Positions 33,357 through 42,078 of a stretch of DNA of 64,000 nucleotides are shown here, one piece after another (the stretch's first letter is position 1; every line of letters begins with the position of its first letter). The stretch lies in NCBI RefSeq assembly GCF_900101685.1, contig NZ_FMZZ01000010.1, forward strand, positions 186,001-250,000, in the 5' to 3' direction. The notes below the pieces were generated by a model. It searched no databases. It saw only the letters and a program-made list of their open reading frames with translations, and was not told where the DNA came from. Source of the stretch: Actinokineospora iranica (GTDB lineage: Bacteria; Actinomycetota; Actinomycetes; Mycobacteriales; Pseudonocardiaceae). The position numbers were made by a program, and so were the translations under genes.

Positions 33357-34670
33357 TCACGCCTGCGTGCCTGCGGCGATCCGCCGCACCATCGTGTCGA
33401 TCTTCGCCAGCACCTCCGCGCTGTCGACCGGGTTGCCGCCGAACGCCTCCGCGGCGAACTCCGCCTTGCGGTCGACGCTGAGCCCGCCCGGCTCGAAGTT
33501 CGTGGTGGCGGCGACCTTCCTGGCGCCCTTCTCGAACGCGGTCAGCGCGTGGTCGGTGTCGGAGTCGGTGAACGAGGTGGTGACCATGTGGGTGCCGCTG
33601 TCCTCGAAGTACGCGCCGTAGTCGAAGGCGGCCCGGTAGAGGTCCCAGGACAGCGCCTCGGACGGGACGACCACGTCGAACATCATCGGCGGCCCGCCGA
33701 CGAAGGCCGGAATGCCCACCGCGTCGAGGATGTCGCGCATCCCGTTCATCAGCGTGGTGCCCTGTTTCCGCGCGTTCGCGAGCGCGCTGCCGTCGGCCAG
33801 GACGTCCAGCACGGCCAGCGCGGCGGCCATCGGCGGCACCTCGCGGGTGTAGGTGCCCGCGATCCCGGCCGCGTCGTAGCAGTCCATGACCTCCGCCTTG
33901 CCCAGGATGGCGGCGATCGCGTGCCCGTTGGCCAGGCCCTTGCTCATCGTGATGATGTCGGCGGGCACGCCGCCGGTCCCGTTGAGGCCGTGCTGGCCGT
34001 AGCGGAACGAGGTGATCACCTCGTCGATGATGAACAGCACGCCGTGCTTGGCGCACAGCGCGGAAAGCCGCTGGTAGTAGTCCGCGCCGAACCAGGCGGG
34101 CTCCGGGGTGACGATGACGCCCGCGATCCGGTCGGCGAACTCGGTGAGCAGCCGCTCCAGCGCGGTCTCGTTGTAGCCGAAGGTGACCGTGCGCGTCCCG
34201 GCGTCGTACCCCATGGTCAGGAAGCCGGTGTGCCAGTCGTGCCAGCCGTGGTAACCCGATGTGACGATCAGGTCCTTGCCGCTGGCGGCGCGGGCGAGCC
34301 GGATGGCGGTGGTGGTCGCCTCCGAGCCGGTTTTGGTGAACACCGCCTTCTCCCCCGCCGGGAACCACTCGCACAGCCGCTCGGCCAGTTCGATGCGCGG
34401 CAGGGACAGCGTGCTGGCGAACACCACGCCGTGCTCGGCGATGTATCTGTTGATGGCGCCGACCACGTGCGGGTTCCGGTTGCCCAGCAGCAGCGCGCCG
34501 CTGGCAGCGGTGACGTCGAGGCAGCGGTTTCCCTCCACATCGGTCATCCAGGAGCCGTCGGCTTCGGTGTAGACGGCCGGAAACCGGGTGCCGATGTCGT
34601 AGACCTCGGCGGCGGTCACCCGGCGCGCCCGCTTGATCAGTTCCTCGTTGCCCTGCGCGCCTGCGCTCAT
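33357..34670 (-). CDS. Class III aminotransferase (GSA-like), candidate aminosugar 6'-aminotransferase
   Basis: A 437-residue PLP enzyme of the glutamate-1-semialdehyde aminomutase branch. Clear parts are TGSEATTTAIRLARAASG, YHGWHDWH, FIIDEVITSFRYG and ITMSKGLANG with the PLP lysine. The 6'-aminotransferases of 2-deoxystreptamine antibiotics (NeoB, BtrB, KanB) belong to this branch and use a 6'-aldehyde made by a GMC oxidase, which the cluster also has at 40527. AAAGGGA precedes the ATG. Assignment to 6'-amination is inference; a GSA-like mutase is the alternative. Confidence 0.85.
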   Translation of the reverse strand: MSAGAQGNEELIKRARRVTAAEVYDIGTRFPAVYTEADGSWMTDVEGNRCLDVTAASGALLLGNRNPHVVGAINRYIAEHGVVFASTLSLPRIELAERLCEWFPAGEKAVFTKTGSEATTTAIRLARAASGKDLIVTSGYHGWHDWHTGFLTMGYDAGTRTVTFGYNETALERLLTEFADRIAGVIVTPEPAWFGADYYQRLSALCAKHGVLFIIDEVITSFRYGQHGLNGTGGVPADIITMSKGLANGHAIAAILGKAEVMDCYDAAGIAGTYTREVPPMAAALAVLDVLADGSALANARKQGTTLMNGMRDILDAVGIPAFVGGPPMMFDVVVPSEALSWDLYRAAFDYGAYFEDSGTHMVTTSFTDSDTDHALTAFEKGARKVAATTNFEPGGLSVDRKAEFAAEAFGGNPVDSAEVLAKIDTMVRRIAAGTQA

Positions 34671-34681
34671 CGGAATCCCTT

Positions 34682-35716
34682 TCACTGGCTCGGTTCCTGG
34701 TTCACGGAAAAGATGTTGCGCAGCGGCGCGGAGTCCGCCGGGATGTCCAGCACCGCCCGGTAGTCCGCCAGCGGCAGCGCGTCGCTGAGCAGCGGTCCGA
34801 GCCGGACGGAGCCGTCGGCGACGACTTCCAGCGCCCGGTCGAGCCTGCCCACGCCGGACAGCGACCCGACCACGGTCAACTCGCGCAGCATGACCAGGCT
34901 CGGCTCGAACGGCGTCGAGTCCTCGCCGGAGTAGCCCACCAGGACGTACCGGCCGCCCTGCGCGGTGGCGACCAGTCCGGCCGGGAAGACCCCGGCGACG
35001 CCGGTCGCGTCGACCACGACCTCCCGCGGGTCGTCGTGCCACACGGTGAGGTCCGCGACCGCGCCGAGCCCGAGTTCGGCGGCGATCCCGCGTCGCTGTG
35101 CGGCGGGATCGGCCACGGTGACGGACGTCGCGCCGCCCGCGACAGCCAACTGCGCCACCAGCAGGCCGACCGTGCCCGCGCCGATCACGCCGACCGTGCG
35201 CCCGGTCACCTCGCCCGCGCGTTCGGCGGCGTGGATGGCCACGCACAGCGGTTCGAGCAGGCAGCCCTCCGCGCCGGACAGGCCCGCGGGCAGCGGCCGC
35301 AGGTTCTGCACCGGCAGGCAGAACGCCTCGGCGAACGCGCCGGGCAGCGTGAAGCCCACCTCGTCCAGGGTGGGGCACAGGTTCGCCGCGCCGCGCTCGC
35401 ACCACCCGCAGGCGCCGCAGGACTTGAAGTTGTGGCCGACGACCGCTTGGCCGACGAGGTCGGGCCTGCTCGGCGCGGCCAGCACGACCCCGGCCCACTC
35501 GTGCCCGGGGATCACCGGGTACTCGGCGTCGTGCAGGGTTCCGCGCAGCAGCCGCAGATCCGTGCCGCACAGGGCGACATGGCTGACCGCGACCAGCGCC
35601 TCGTCGGGCTCCGGGCTGGGCCGGGGGACGCGTTCGAGACTGTGCTCGCCGGGGCCGGTCACGACGACCGCGAGCATCGTGCTCGCCTCGGCGACGGGAT
35701 TTTCGGTATACATCAT
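34682..35716 (-). CDS. Zinc-dependent alcohol dehydrogenase
   Basis: A 344-residue medium-chain dehydrogenase. Catalytic zinc ligands are visible (CGTDLRLL, GHEWAG), the structural zinc site is SCGACGWCERGAANLC, and VGVIGAGTVGLLVAQLA is the NAD-binding turn. In aminoglycoside clusters this family oxidises cyclitols (for example 2-deoxy-scyllo-inosamine dehydrogenase). It lies 11 bp before the aminotransferase and is the first gene of a three-gene leftward operon. Only 42 bp separate its start from the divergent deacetylase. Confidence 0.87.
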   Translation of the reverse strand: MMYTENPVAEASTMLAVVVTGPGEHSLERVPRPSPEPDEALVAVSHVALCGTDLRLLRGTLHDAEYPVIPGHEWAGVVLAAPSRPDLVGQAVVGHNFKSCGACGWCERGAANLCPTLDEVGFTLPGAFAEAFCLPVQNLRPLPAGLSGAEGCLLEPLCVAIHAAERAGEVTGRTVGVIGAGTVGLLVAQLAVAGGATSVTVADPAAQRRGIAAELGLGAVADLTVWHDDPREVVVDATGVAGVFPAGLVATAQGGRYVLVGYSGEDSTPFEPSLVMLRELTVVGSLSGVGRLDRALEVVADGSVRLGPLLSDALPLADYRAVLDIPADSAPLRNIFSVNQEPSQ

Positions 35717-35758
35717 CACCTTTGCCTGGATGTGCTGACTCGGACCAAGGAGCGGACT

Positions 35759-36595
35759 GTGCACGGATTCACCGGTTCAACTGACGACGGGCCACTGTTA
35801 GCGCTGTCCCCCCATCTGGACGACGCGGTGATGTCGGCGGGCGCGGCGCTGGCCGCGGTCGCCGAAACCGGTCGGCAAGTGGTGGTCTGCACGGTCTTCG
35901 CGGGCAGTCCGCCGCCGCCGCTTTCCGGCCCCGCCACGGAGTTTCACCGTGACTGCGGCCTCGGCCCGGACGCGGTGGACGTGCGCAGGGCCGAGGACAG
36001 CGCCGCCGTCGCCGCGCTCGGCGCGGAACCGCTGCACCTGCCGTTCCTCGACGCGCTCTACCGGCGGCTCGACGGGGACTGGCTGTGCGCCTGGCTGGGC
36101 GCGCACTTCGACCCGGACCTGCCCGCGGAGCCCGACCTGGCGGCCGAGGTCACCGCGTCGCTGAGCGCGCTGCTGCGCGACCTGCGGCCCGCGGCGGTGT
36201 GGACGTGCGCGGCGGTCGGCGGCCACGTGGACCACCGGACGACCCTGGCCACCGCGACCGCCGCCTGCGCGGCCGAGGGCGTCGCCCTCGCCCTGTGGGA
36301 GGACCTGCCCTACGCCATCGGGCAGCCGCCCGCCGAGACCACCGGGCCCCTGGTGCCCACTCAGGCATCGGAATCGCACCGCGCGGCCAAGTTGGCGGCC
36401 GTCGGGCGCTATTCGTCCCAATTGGACATGCTGTTCCCGGATGGGCCGGGCTGGCGCGCGGCGTTCACCGGCCACGCGCACGCGCGGCTGGCGACGCACG
36501 GCGCGGCGGAACTGGTGTGGTCCGCCGCGCCGGTGGCACCGCCGTCGGGAGCCGACGCTCACGCGTCCGGGTTGGGGCTGTCGCCCAACCGGTGA
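35759..36595 (+). CDS. PIG-L family N-acetylglucosaminyl deacetylase
   Basis: A 278-residue zinc deacetylase of the LmbE/PIG-L fold. The metal motif is SPHLDDAV (His19, Asp21, Asp22) and VGGHVDHRT gives the second His pair. BtrD/NeoD, which remove the acetyl group from N-acetylglucosaminyl-cyclitol intermediates, are of this family, and a matching GlcNAc-transferase lies at 42079. AAGGAG is six bases before the GTG start. Its 3' end overlaps the convergent methyltransferase by 37 bp. Confidence 0.87.
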   Translation: MHGFTGSTDDGPLLALSPHLDDAVMSAGAALAAVAETGRQVVVCTVFAGSPPPPLSGPATEFHRDCGLGPDAVDVRRAEDSAAVAALGAEPLHLPFLDALYRRLDGDWLCAWLGAHFDPDLPAEPDLAAEVTASLSALLRDLRPAAVWTCAAVGGHVDHRTTLATATAACAAEGVALALWEDLPYAIGQPPAETTGPLVPTQASESHRAAKLAAVGRYSSQLDMLFPDGPGWRAAFTGHAHARLATHGAAELVWSAAPVAPPSGADAHASGLGLSPNR

Positions 36596-37305
36596 ACGAA
36601 GAACGCGCGGCCGTGCCAGCCGTAGCGGATGAACTCGCTGAACTCGTAGAAGCCGTCCGTGCGGGCGAAGCACTCGCGCATCGCCCGGCGCATCCCGAAC
36701 CTCGGGTTGGCCCGGTTGCAGTTGTAGTCGTCCATCAGCAGCACCGCGCCGTCGGGCAGCAGGTGGCGGCCGAGCAGGTGGTCGAGCACCTCGACGCTGG
36801 AGGAGTAGAGATCGCAGTCGAGGTTGGCGATGGCCACCTGCTCGGTCAGCGGGGTGGCCCGCAGGCTGTCGGAGAACATGCCGGGCACGATGGTCCAGGC
36901 GCCCGGACCGAGCCTGCGGCCGAACTCGTGCCGCAGCATCTCCTCGGTTCCCGGGGGCGAGGCGTCCTCGTGCTCGCGCCAGTAGCCGCTGTCGGCCACC
37001 TCGTAGGAGATCGAGTCGACCGAGTTGGTGCTCTTCGGGAAGCCCTGGAACGAGTCGTAGACGTAGAAGTGCCTGGGGAAGGTCTGGGCGTAGAACTCCG
37101 TCTCCGCGCGGAACTCCGCGATCAGGTCGGCCAGCAGCAGCGAGCTGAAGCCCTCGAAGCAGCCGAACTCGGCGACCGCGCCGGGGATGTGGCTGCCGTA
37201 GACGTACTCGAAGGTGAGCCGGAAAGCCTCGCCGTAGATCCTGGTGGCACGGCCGAGGTCGCCGTAGGTGGCGTTCTCGACCTGGTCGAACGTACGGGTC
37301 ATCAT
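36559..37305 (-). CDS. TylF/MycF-family O-methyltransferase
   Basis: A 248-residue macrocin-O-methyltransferase-type enzyme. VAEFGCFEGFSSLLLADL is the AdoMet motif, VYDSFQGFPKS the family loop, ANLDCDLYSSSVEVLDHL the metal-binding Asp region and LLMDDYNC the second Asp. The family O-methylates sugar hydroxyls with Mg. Its ATG overlaps the radical SAM stop (ATGATGA). It probably tailors the pseudodisaccharide. Confidence 0.87.
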   Translation of the reverse strand: MMTRTFDQVENATYGDLGRATRIYGEAFRLTFEYVYGSHIPGAVAEFGCFEGFSSLLLADLIAEFRAETEFYAQTFPRHFYVYDSFQGFPKSTNSVDSISYEVADSGYWREHEDASPPGTEEMLRHEFGRRLGPGAWTIVPGMFSDSLRATPLTEQVAIANLDCDLYSSSVEVLDHLLGRHLLPDGAVLLMDDYNCNRANPRFGMRRAMRECFARTDGFYEFSEFIRYGWHGRAFFVHRLGDSPNPDA

Positions 37306-38492
37306 CGTCCTTCTGCCGGAGTGAGGGGTTCGTCGCTGAGGGTTTCGTCGCCGCGGGGTTTGTCGCCGTCCTTGGCGAACAGGGCTGGGTCGACCTCGAT
37401 GTCCAGGCTCAGCTCGCAGCACCGGTAGCAGATCGGCTCCAGCTCCTGCTTGATCAGCTCGCGCATCCGGCCGTACATGTCGTTGTTCCACACCTCGCCG
37501 AGCGTGGTGTCCTTCACCGAGCCCATGACGGTGTCGGCGAACGGGGTGCAGCTGAGCACGTCGCCGTTGGGCAGCACGGTGGTCTGCGCCCACAGCTTCG
37601 GGCAGGTGGTCTCCTCCACCGTGGACTTCCAGTCGTCGGTGAAGAACGCGCTCTGCTGCTCGGAGGTGTAGCGGACCGGCGCGACAAGCACTTCCACCTT
37701 GTCCGAGCAGGTCTTGGCTTCCTCCAGCACGCGCAGCAGCACGGCGCGGTCGACGTCGGCGTGCTGGTGCTCGTTGCAGTAGCCGGTCCAGGACAGGAAA
37801 GGCCTGCCGGTGACGCCCTCGAACGCCGGGCGGCTGGCCTTGCCCTCCTCCTTGGTGAAGTACATGGCCAAGTCGACCGTCACCTGGTTGACGTCGAGCT
37901 CCTCGGCCAGCCGCACCATGCCCGGCAGCGAGGTGTAGTTCATCCCGGTGAGGGTGAAGTTGAGCGCGATGCGCGGCCCGCGGCCCGCCTTGCGGGTCGC
38001 CTTCTGCAGCGCCTTGATCCCGTCGACGACGCGCTCGAAGGACTTGCGGCCGCGGATCGGGTTGTTGATCTCCGCGGTGGGGCCGTCGAGCGAGACGTAG
38101 ACGATGTCGATGCCGCCCTCGACCAGGCCGTCGGCCACCCGGGGCAGCAGCGTGCCGTTGGTGCTCATGTCGAGCTGGCAGCCCGGCGCGCGGATTTTGG
38201 CCTGCCGCACCAGTTCCAGCACGTCCGGGTGCATCAGCGGCTCCCCGCCCATCATGGAGATGCTGGGGTTCGGGTTGTGCGCGACCAGTTCGTCCACCAG
38301 CCCGTTCCACATGTCCAGGGTGATGTGCTCGCGCTTGACCTCCTCAAGCCAGGTGTTCTCGCTTGAGGAATCGCCGTAGAGCCAGCACTCGCGACAACTG
38401 AGGTTGCACGCCCAGTTGACGAAAACGGTGACATAACGCGGAACTTGCGGTAATGCGGGCTGTCGTGCGGGTTGTATAGGCAGATGGATCAT
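37302..38492 (-). CDS. Radical SAM enzyme with SPASM/Twitch-like C-terminus
   Basis: A 396-residue radical SAM protein. The cluster motif is CNLSCREC (Cys29, 33, 36), MMGGEP and DMSTNGTLL are the GGE and ribose motifs, and VSLDGPT follows. The C-terminal region holds further Cys in a SPASM/Twitch-like layout (TTCPKLW, PNGDVLSC, ICYRCCEL), which would bind an auxiliary 4Fe-4S cluster. BtrN (cyclitol dehydrogenase) and the AprD4-type dehydratases show that such enzymes act on aminoglycoside alcohols. Which reaction this one performs cannot be read from sequence. Confidence 0.86.
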   Translation of the reverse strand: MIHLPIQPARQPALPQVPRYVTVFVNWACNLSCRECWLYGDSSSENTWLEEVKREHITLDMWNGLVDELVAHNPNPSISMMGGEPLMHPDVLELVRQAKIRAPGCQLDMSTNGTLLPRVADGLVEGGIDIVYVSLDGPTAEINNPIRGRKSFERVVDGIKALQKATRKAGRGPRIALNFTLTGMNYTSLPGMVRLAEELDVNQVTVDLAMYFTKEEGKASRPAFEGVTGRPFLSWTGYCNEHQHADVDRAVLLRVLEEAKTCSDKVEVLVAPVRYTSEQQSAFFTDDWKSTVEETTCPKLWAQTTVLPNGDVLSCTPFADTVMGSVKDTTLGEVWNNDMYGRMRELIKQELEPICYRCCELSLDIEVDPALFAKDGDKPRGDETLSDEPLTPAEGR

Positions 38493-38550
38493 GACATTCC
38501 TCCGAATGGCCGTAACGCACTCGAGCAGCCCTGAGGGCCCCCGCTAACCC

Positions 38551-38579
38551 TTGACATGGCTTTCGTAGATGCGTCTAAT
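38551..38579 (+). promoter_or_regulatory. Sigma-70-like promoter for the cobalamin radical SAM gene
   Basis: TTGACA (38551-38556), a 17-bp spacer and TCTAAT (38574-38579), 52 bp upstream of the GTG start. This is near-consensus for a housekeeping promoter and unusual in such high-GC DNA. It lies in the 138-bp divergent gap with the other radical SAM gene. Confidence 0.65.
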
Positions 38580-38630
38580 AAACCACGCGGGAGGTCGTCA
38601 GATCAAGGACCCCGCAGAAAGGGGTCCGAT

Positions 38631-40505
38631 GTGGCGGACGCCGGAACAACCAACCCCATTCAAGTACTACTCATCAAACCCCCGATCAGATCCTGCATGG
38701 TGGAGATCGGCAGGCATATGCCGATCGGGCTCGCCTATCTCGCGGCCCAACTCCGGCAGGACGGCATGGCCGTCGAGATATTCGATTCCCTCGCCTGGAC
38801 CGACGACAACCACGTCGTCGCGCCGGAGGACTACACCGACGCCGACCGGGCCAAGATCGCCGCGCATCCGCGCTGGCGCAACCTCGTGCACTGGGGCGCC
38901 ACCTGGGACCGGATCACCGACAAGCTGCGCGCGGGCGCCTACGACGTCGTCGGCGTGTCCTGCATGTTCACCCCGTACTACGAGCCCGCCTACCAGCTGG
39001 CCAGGCTGGTCAAGGAGATCCTGCCGGAAGCGAAGATCGTCCTCGGCGGGCAGCACCCGACGGTCGCGCACCACCACGCGATGACCGAGACCGCCTTCGA
39101 CGCCCTCGTCCTCGGCGAGGCCGAGGCCAACGTCGCGCCGGTCTTCCGGGCGCTGCACGAGGGCGAGAGCCTGCTCGGACAGGCGGGCGTCGCGTTCCGC
39201 TGCAATCGTGGGATGTGTGATTGCGCGGAACCGGCCGACCGGGTCCACCTCCAGCCGAGGGCGAATTTCCTGCAAGATCTGGACAGTCTTCCCCGGCCCG
39301 ATGTCGGCCTGTTGGACATGGCGTCCTACGACGCCACGGCCACCTTGATCACCAGTCGCGGCTGCCCCTTTTCGTGTTCATTTTGCACTGTGCACGCGAC
39401 GGTCGGGAAACAATTCAGGACCCGGTCGTCGAAAAATGTCGTCGACGAAGTCGAGCACTACGTCGAGGTGCACGGCATCCGCCGCTTCTTCATCGAGGAC
39501 GACAATTTCACCTTCGACATCGCACGCGTGCACGAGATCTGCCGGGCCATCCGGGACCGGGGCCTGGACGTCGAGCTGCACCTGCCCAACGGCATGACCG
39601 TGGTCAAGCTCAGCGAGGAGCTGGTCAGCGACATGGCCGGGGCGGGCTTCCGCAGCCTGTTCCTCGGGCTGGAGACCACGGACATGGCCCGGCTGCGCAA
39701 GATCCGCAAAGGATTCACCTCGCTGGCCAAGGTCCGCGACGGCGCGGCGCTGTTCACCGAGAAGGGCGTGGACGTCGGCGCGTCGCTGATCGTCGGCCTG
39801 CTCGGGCAGAGCACCGCGGAGCTGATCAAGGACTCGGTCAACCTGATGCTGGCCGGGGTCCGGTTCTGGACCAACCCGTTCTACCCGATCCCCGGGTCGC
39901 CGGACTTCCAGCAGTGCCTGGGCGAGGGGCTGATCACCCACGACACCGAGCTCGCGCTGTATGACCAGTTCAACTTCGCGATCGGCTCCGACCGGCTCTC
40001 GCCCGGCGAGCTGTACTGGGCGTGGGTGAGCACCCAGGCCATGGCCCAGTGGCCCGCCTACGTGCTGGAGGGCGCGGCCCGGCGCGAGCGGGGGCCGGTG
40101 TCGCTGGCCGAGGGGCTGGAACGCCTGCTGGCGCACAGCACCGACCTGTTCGGGCCCGACGGCGGGCTGGAGGTGCCCGCGGTGCCGGTCATCGTGGACG
40201 GCGACCGGGTCCACGTGCACCCGGACGGCTGCTACGACTCGATGCAGCACATCGCGGACAAGCCGCGGCCGGACGGCCTGTGCACTTTCACCGGGGACGC
40301 GCTGGCGGCCGCGGTCAGCCTCTACACCGGTGTCGCCTACGGGGCCCGGCAGCTGCCGGGCAAGACCGACGGCCGCTGCGTGTTCGCGCTCAGCGTGGAC
40401 GATGTCGACCCCGCCTTCGAGGGCACCTGCCGGACCGCCGTCGCCGTGCTGCGCGAGTCGCTGGACGAGTTGGCCGGGGAGCCCGACGCCGCGATGGCCG
40501 AGTAG
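38631..40505 (+). CDS. Cobalamin-binding radical SAM enzyme
   Basis: A 624-residue class B-type radical SAM protein. The N-terminal B12-binding Rossmann domain (residues about 10-190; VLLIKPP, GLAYLAAQLRQDG, VLGGQHPT) lacks the DxHxxG histidine, as is usual for the class. The cluster motif is CPFSCSFC (Cys245, 249, 252). About 170 extra residues follow the core. Members methylate unactivated carbons (GenK, Fom3) or rearrange rings (OxsB). GenK makes the 6'-C-methyl of gentamicin, so a C-methylation is the best guess. AAAGGGG precedes the GTG start. The GMC gene follows directly. Confidence 0.85.
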   Translation: MADAGTTNPIQVLLIKPPIRSCMVEIGRHMPIGLAYLAAQLRQDGMAVEIFDSLAWTDDNHVVAPEDYTDADRAKIAAHPRWRNLVHWGATWDRITDKLRAGAYDVVGVSCMFTPYYEPAYQLARLVKEILPEAKIVLGGQHPTVAHHHAMTETAFDALVLGEAEANVAPVFRALHEGESLLGQAGVAFRCNRGMCDCAEPADRVHLQPRANFLQDLDSLPRPDVGLLDMASYDATATLITSRGCPFSCSFCTVHATVGKQFRTRSSKNVVDEVEHYVEVHGIRRFFIEDDNFTFDIARVHEICRAIRDRGLDVELHLPNGMTVVKLSEELVSDMAGAGFRSLFLGLETTDMARLRKIRKGFTSLAKVRDGAALFTEKGVDVGASLIVGLLGQSTAELIKDSVNLMLAGVRFWTNPFYPIPGSPDFQQCLGEGLITHDTELALYDQFNFAIGSDRLSPGELYWAWVSTQAMAQWPAYVLEGAARRERGPVSLAEGLERLLAHSTDLFGPDGGLEVPAVPVIVDGDRVHVHPDGCYDSMQHIADKPRPDGLCTFTGDALAAAVSLYTGVAYGARQLPGKTDGRCVFALSVDDVDPAFEGTCRTAVAVLRESLDELAGEPDAAMAE

Positions 40506-40526
40506 GCGCTGGCGATGGAGCGGGCG

Positions 40527-42044
40527 ATGGAGCGTCGGTACGACGTCTGCGTGATCGGCAGCGGCGCCGCGGGCGGCGTCGTGGCCAGCGAGCTGGTCGG
40601 CGCGGGCTGGGACGTGCTCGTCGTCGAACAGGGCGAGCACGTCCCGGGCGGGGCCTACCTGGTCGACCTGATCCCCGGCTACGAGACGGCCAGGGCCAGG
40701 ACGATGACGGGGGAGTGGACCGAGGAGGGCTACCCGTGGACGGCCTGCTGCGTCGGCGGCGGCACCCGGTTCTACGCCGGGGTCTCGCTGCGGATGCGGC
40801 GGGTCGACTTCGACGCAGCGGGGCACGTCGCCCCGGACGCGCTGCCGCCAGCCTGGCCCTTCGGCTACGACGAGCTTCGCGCGCACTACGACTGGGCCGA
40901 GCGCGCGCTCGGCATCACCTCCGACGGCGGGCTGGACCCGCAGCGGCCGTCGCCGCCGCTGGACCTGCTGCCCGCGCACCGGCCGAGCGCGCGCGGGGCC
41001 GCGCTGGTCGCCGCGGGCCGCTCCCTGGGGATGCGGCCGTTCCCGGTGCCGCTGGCGGTGGCGTCGGCGGCTTTCGGCGACGCCCCCGCCTGCGCGGACC
41101 TCACCGCGTGCACCGACTACGCCTGCCCGTCCGGCGCCAAGGGCGACGTGCACCAGCGGCTGCTCGGCCCGCTGGCAGGCGCGCCCAACCTGACCCTGCG
41201 CACCGGGCTCAAAGCCGTCCGGCTGGTGCAGGACCGGCCCGGGCACGTCGGCGGGCTGGACTGCCTCGACCTGGCCACGGGCACGCGGGAAACCGTGCGC
41301 GCCGGGATGTTCGTGGTGGCGGCCAACGCGATCCAGAGCGCCGCGCTGCTGCTGCGCTCGCGGTCGGAGTTCGCCCCGGACGGCCTGGGCAACGACCACG
41401 GCATGGTCGGCCGCGGCCTGTGCATGAAGGCGGGCCAGCACGTGCGGGCGACCCTCGCCGAGGATCTGCCCGAGCCGCTGGTCGCCGCGGGCGGCCGCTA
41501 CGCCACCGTCGCGCTCACCGACCACTACCTCGACCCGGACTGCCCGAGTGGGCTGGGCGGGCTGATCCTGGAGACCGGCCCGCTGGACGAGGATCGCGGC
41601 AACCCGCGCGTGCTGCGGGTGGAGTGCCTGGTGGGCGACCAGCCGATGGCGTCGAACCGGGTCGCGCTCGACTGGTCTGCCCTGGACGCCAACGGCCTGC
41701 CCAGGCTGGTCATCGACTACCGGCCGCACCCGCTGGACCTCGAACGCCTGGCGTACCTGCGCAAGCGGGCCGCCGAGCTGATGACCGCGGCGGGCGCCAC
41801 CAGGGTGGTCACCGAGCCGATGGACTTCCCGCTGGGCAGCGCGCACCTGCACGGCACCTGCCGGATGGGAACCGACCCGCGCGCCAGCGTGTGCGACCCG
41901 GACGGCCGCGTGCACGCCACGGACAACGTCCGGGTCGCCGACGGCGCGCTGATGCCCTACCCGGGCGGGGTCAACCCCACCCTCACGATCCAGGCTCTCG
42001 CCCATCGTCTCGCCACTTCCCTGGTAGTGGACGGAAAACCGTGA
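40527..42044 (+). CDS. GMC oxidoreductase, candidate 6'-dehydrogenase
   Basis: A 505-residue FAD flavoprotein of the glucose-methanol-choline family. DVCVIGSGAAGGVVASELV is the FAD-binding turn, CCVGGGTRFYAGVSLRM the family loop, and LHGTCRMGTDP plus GGVNPTLTIQALAHRL the C-terminal catalytic His and FAD motifs. NeoQ/BtrQ/KanQ, which oxidise the 6'-hydroxyl before transamination, are GMC enzymes of this kind, and the partner aminotransferase is at 33357. ATG 40527 has GGAG six bases before it; an ATG at 40515 is possible. A terminator overlaps the stop. Confidence 0.86.
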   Translation: MERRYDVCVIGSGAAGGVVASELVGAGWDVLVVEQGEHVPGGAYLVDLIPGYETARARTMTGEWTEEGYPWTACCVGGGTRFYAGVSLRMRRVDFDAAGHVAPDALPPAWPFGYDELRAHYDWAERALGITSDGGLDPQRPSPPLDLLPAHRPSARGAALVAAGRSLGMRPFPVPLAVASAAFGDAPACADLTACTDYACPSGAKGDVHQRLLGPLAGAPNLTLRTGLKAVRLVQDRPGHVGGLDCLDLATGTRETVRAGMFVVAANAIQSAALLLRSRSEFAPDGLGNDHGMVGRGLCMKAGQHVRATLAEDLPEPLVAAGGRYATVALTDHYLDPDCPSGLGGLILETGPLDEDRGNPRVLRVECLVGDQPMASNRVALDWSALDANGLPRLVIDYRPHPLDLERLAYLRKRAAELMTAAGATRVVTEPMDFPLGSAHLHGTCRMGTDPRASVCDPDGRVHATDNVRVADGALMPYPGGVNPTLTIQALAHRLATSLVVDGKP

Positions 42045-42070
42045 GGGTCGCCGCCCGGCGACCCTCACGG
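42039..42070. terminator. Bidirectional terminator between GMC and GT4 genes
   Basis: Perfect 14-bp arms CCGTGAGGGTCGCC / GGCGACCCTCACGG around a 4-base loop, in the 34-bp convergent gap. It can end both transcripts. Confidence 0.85.
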
Positions 42071-42078
42071 CTGGTCGC

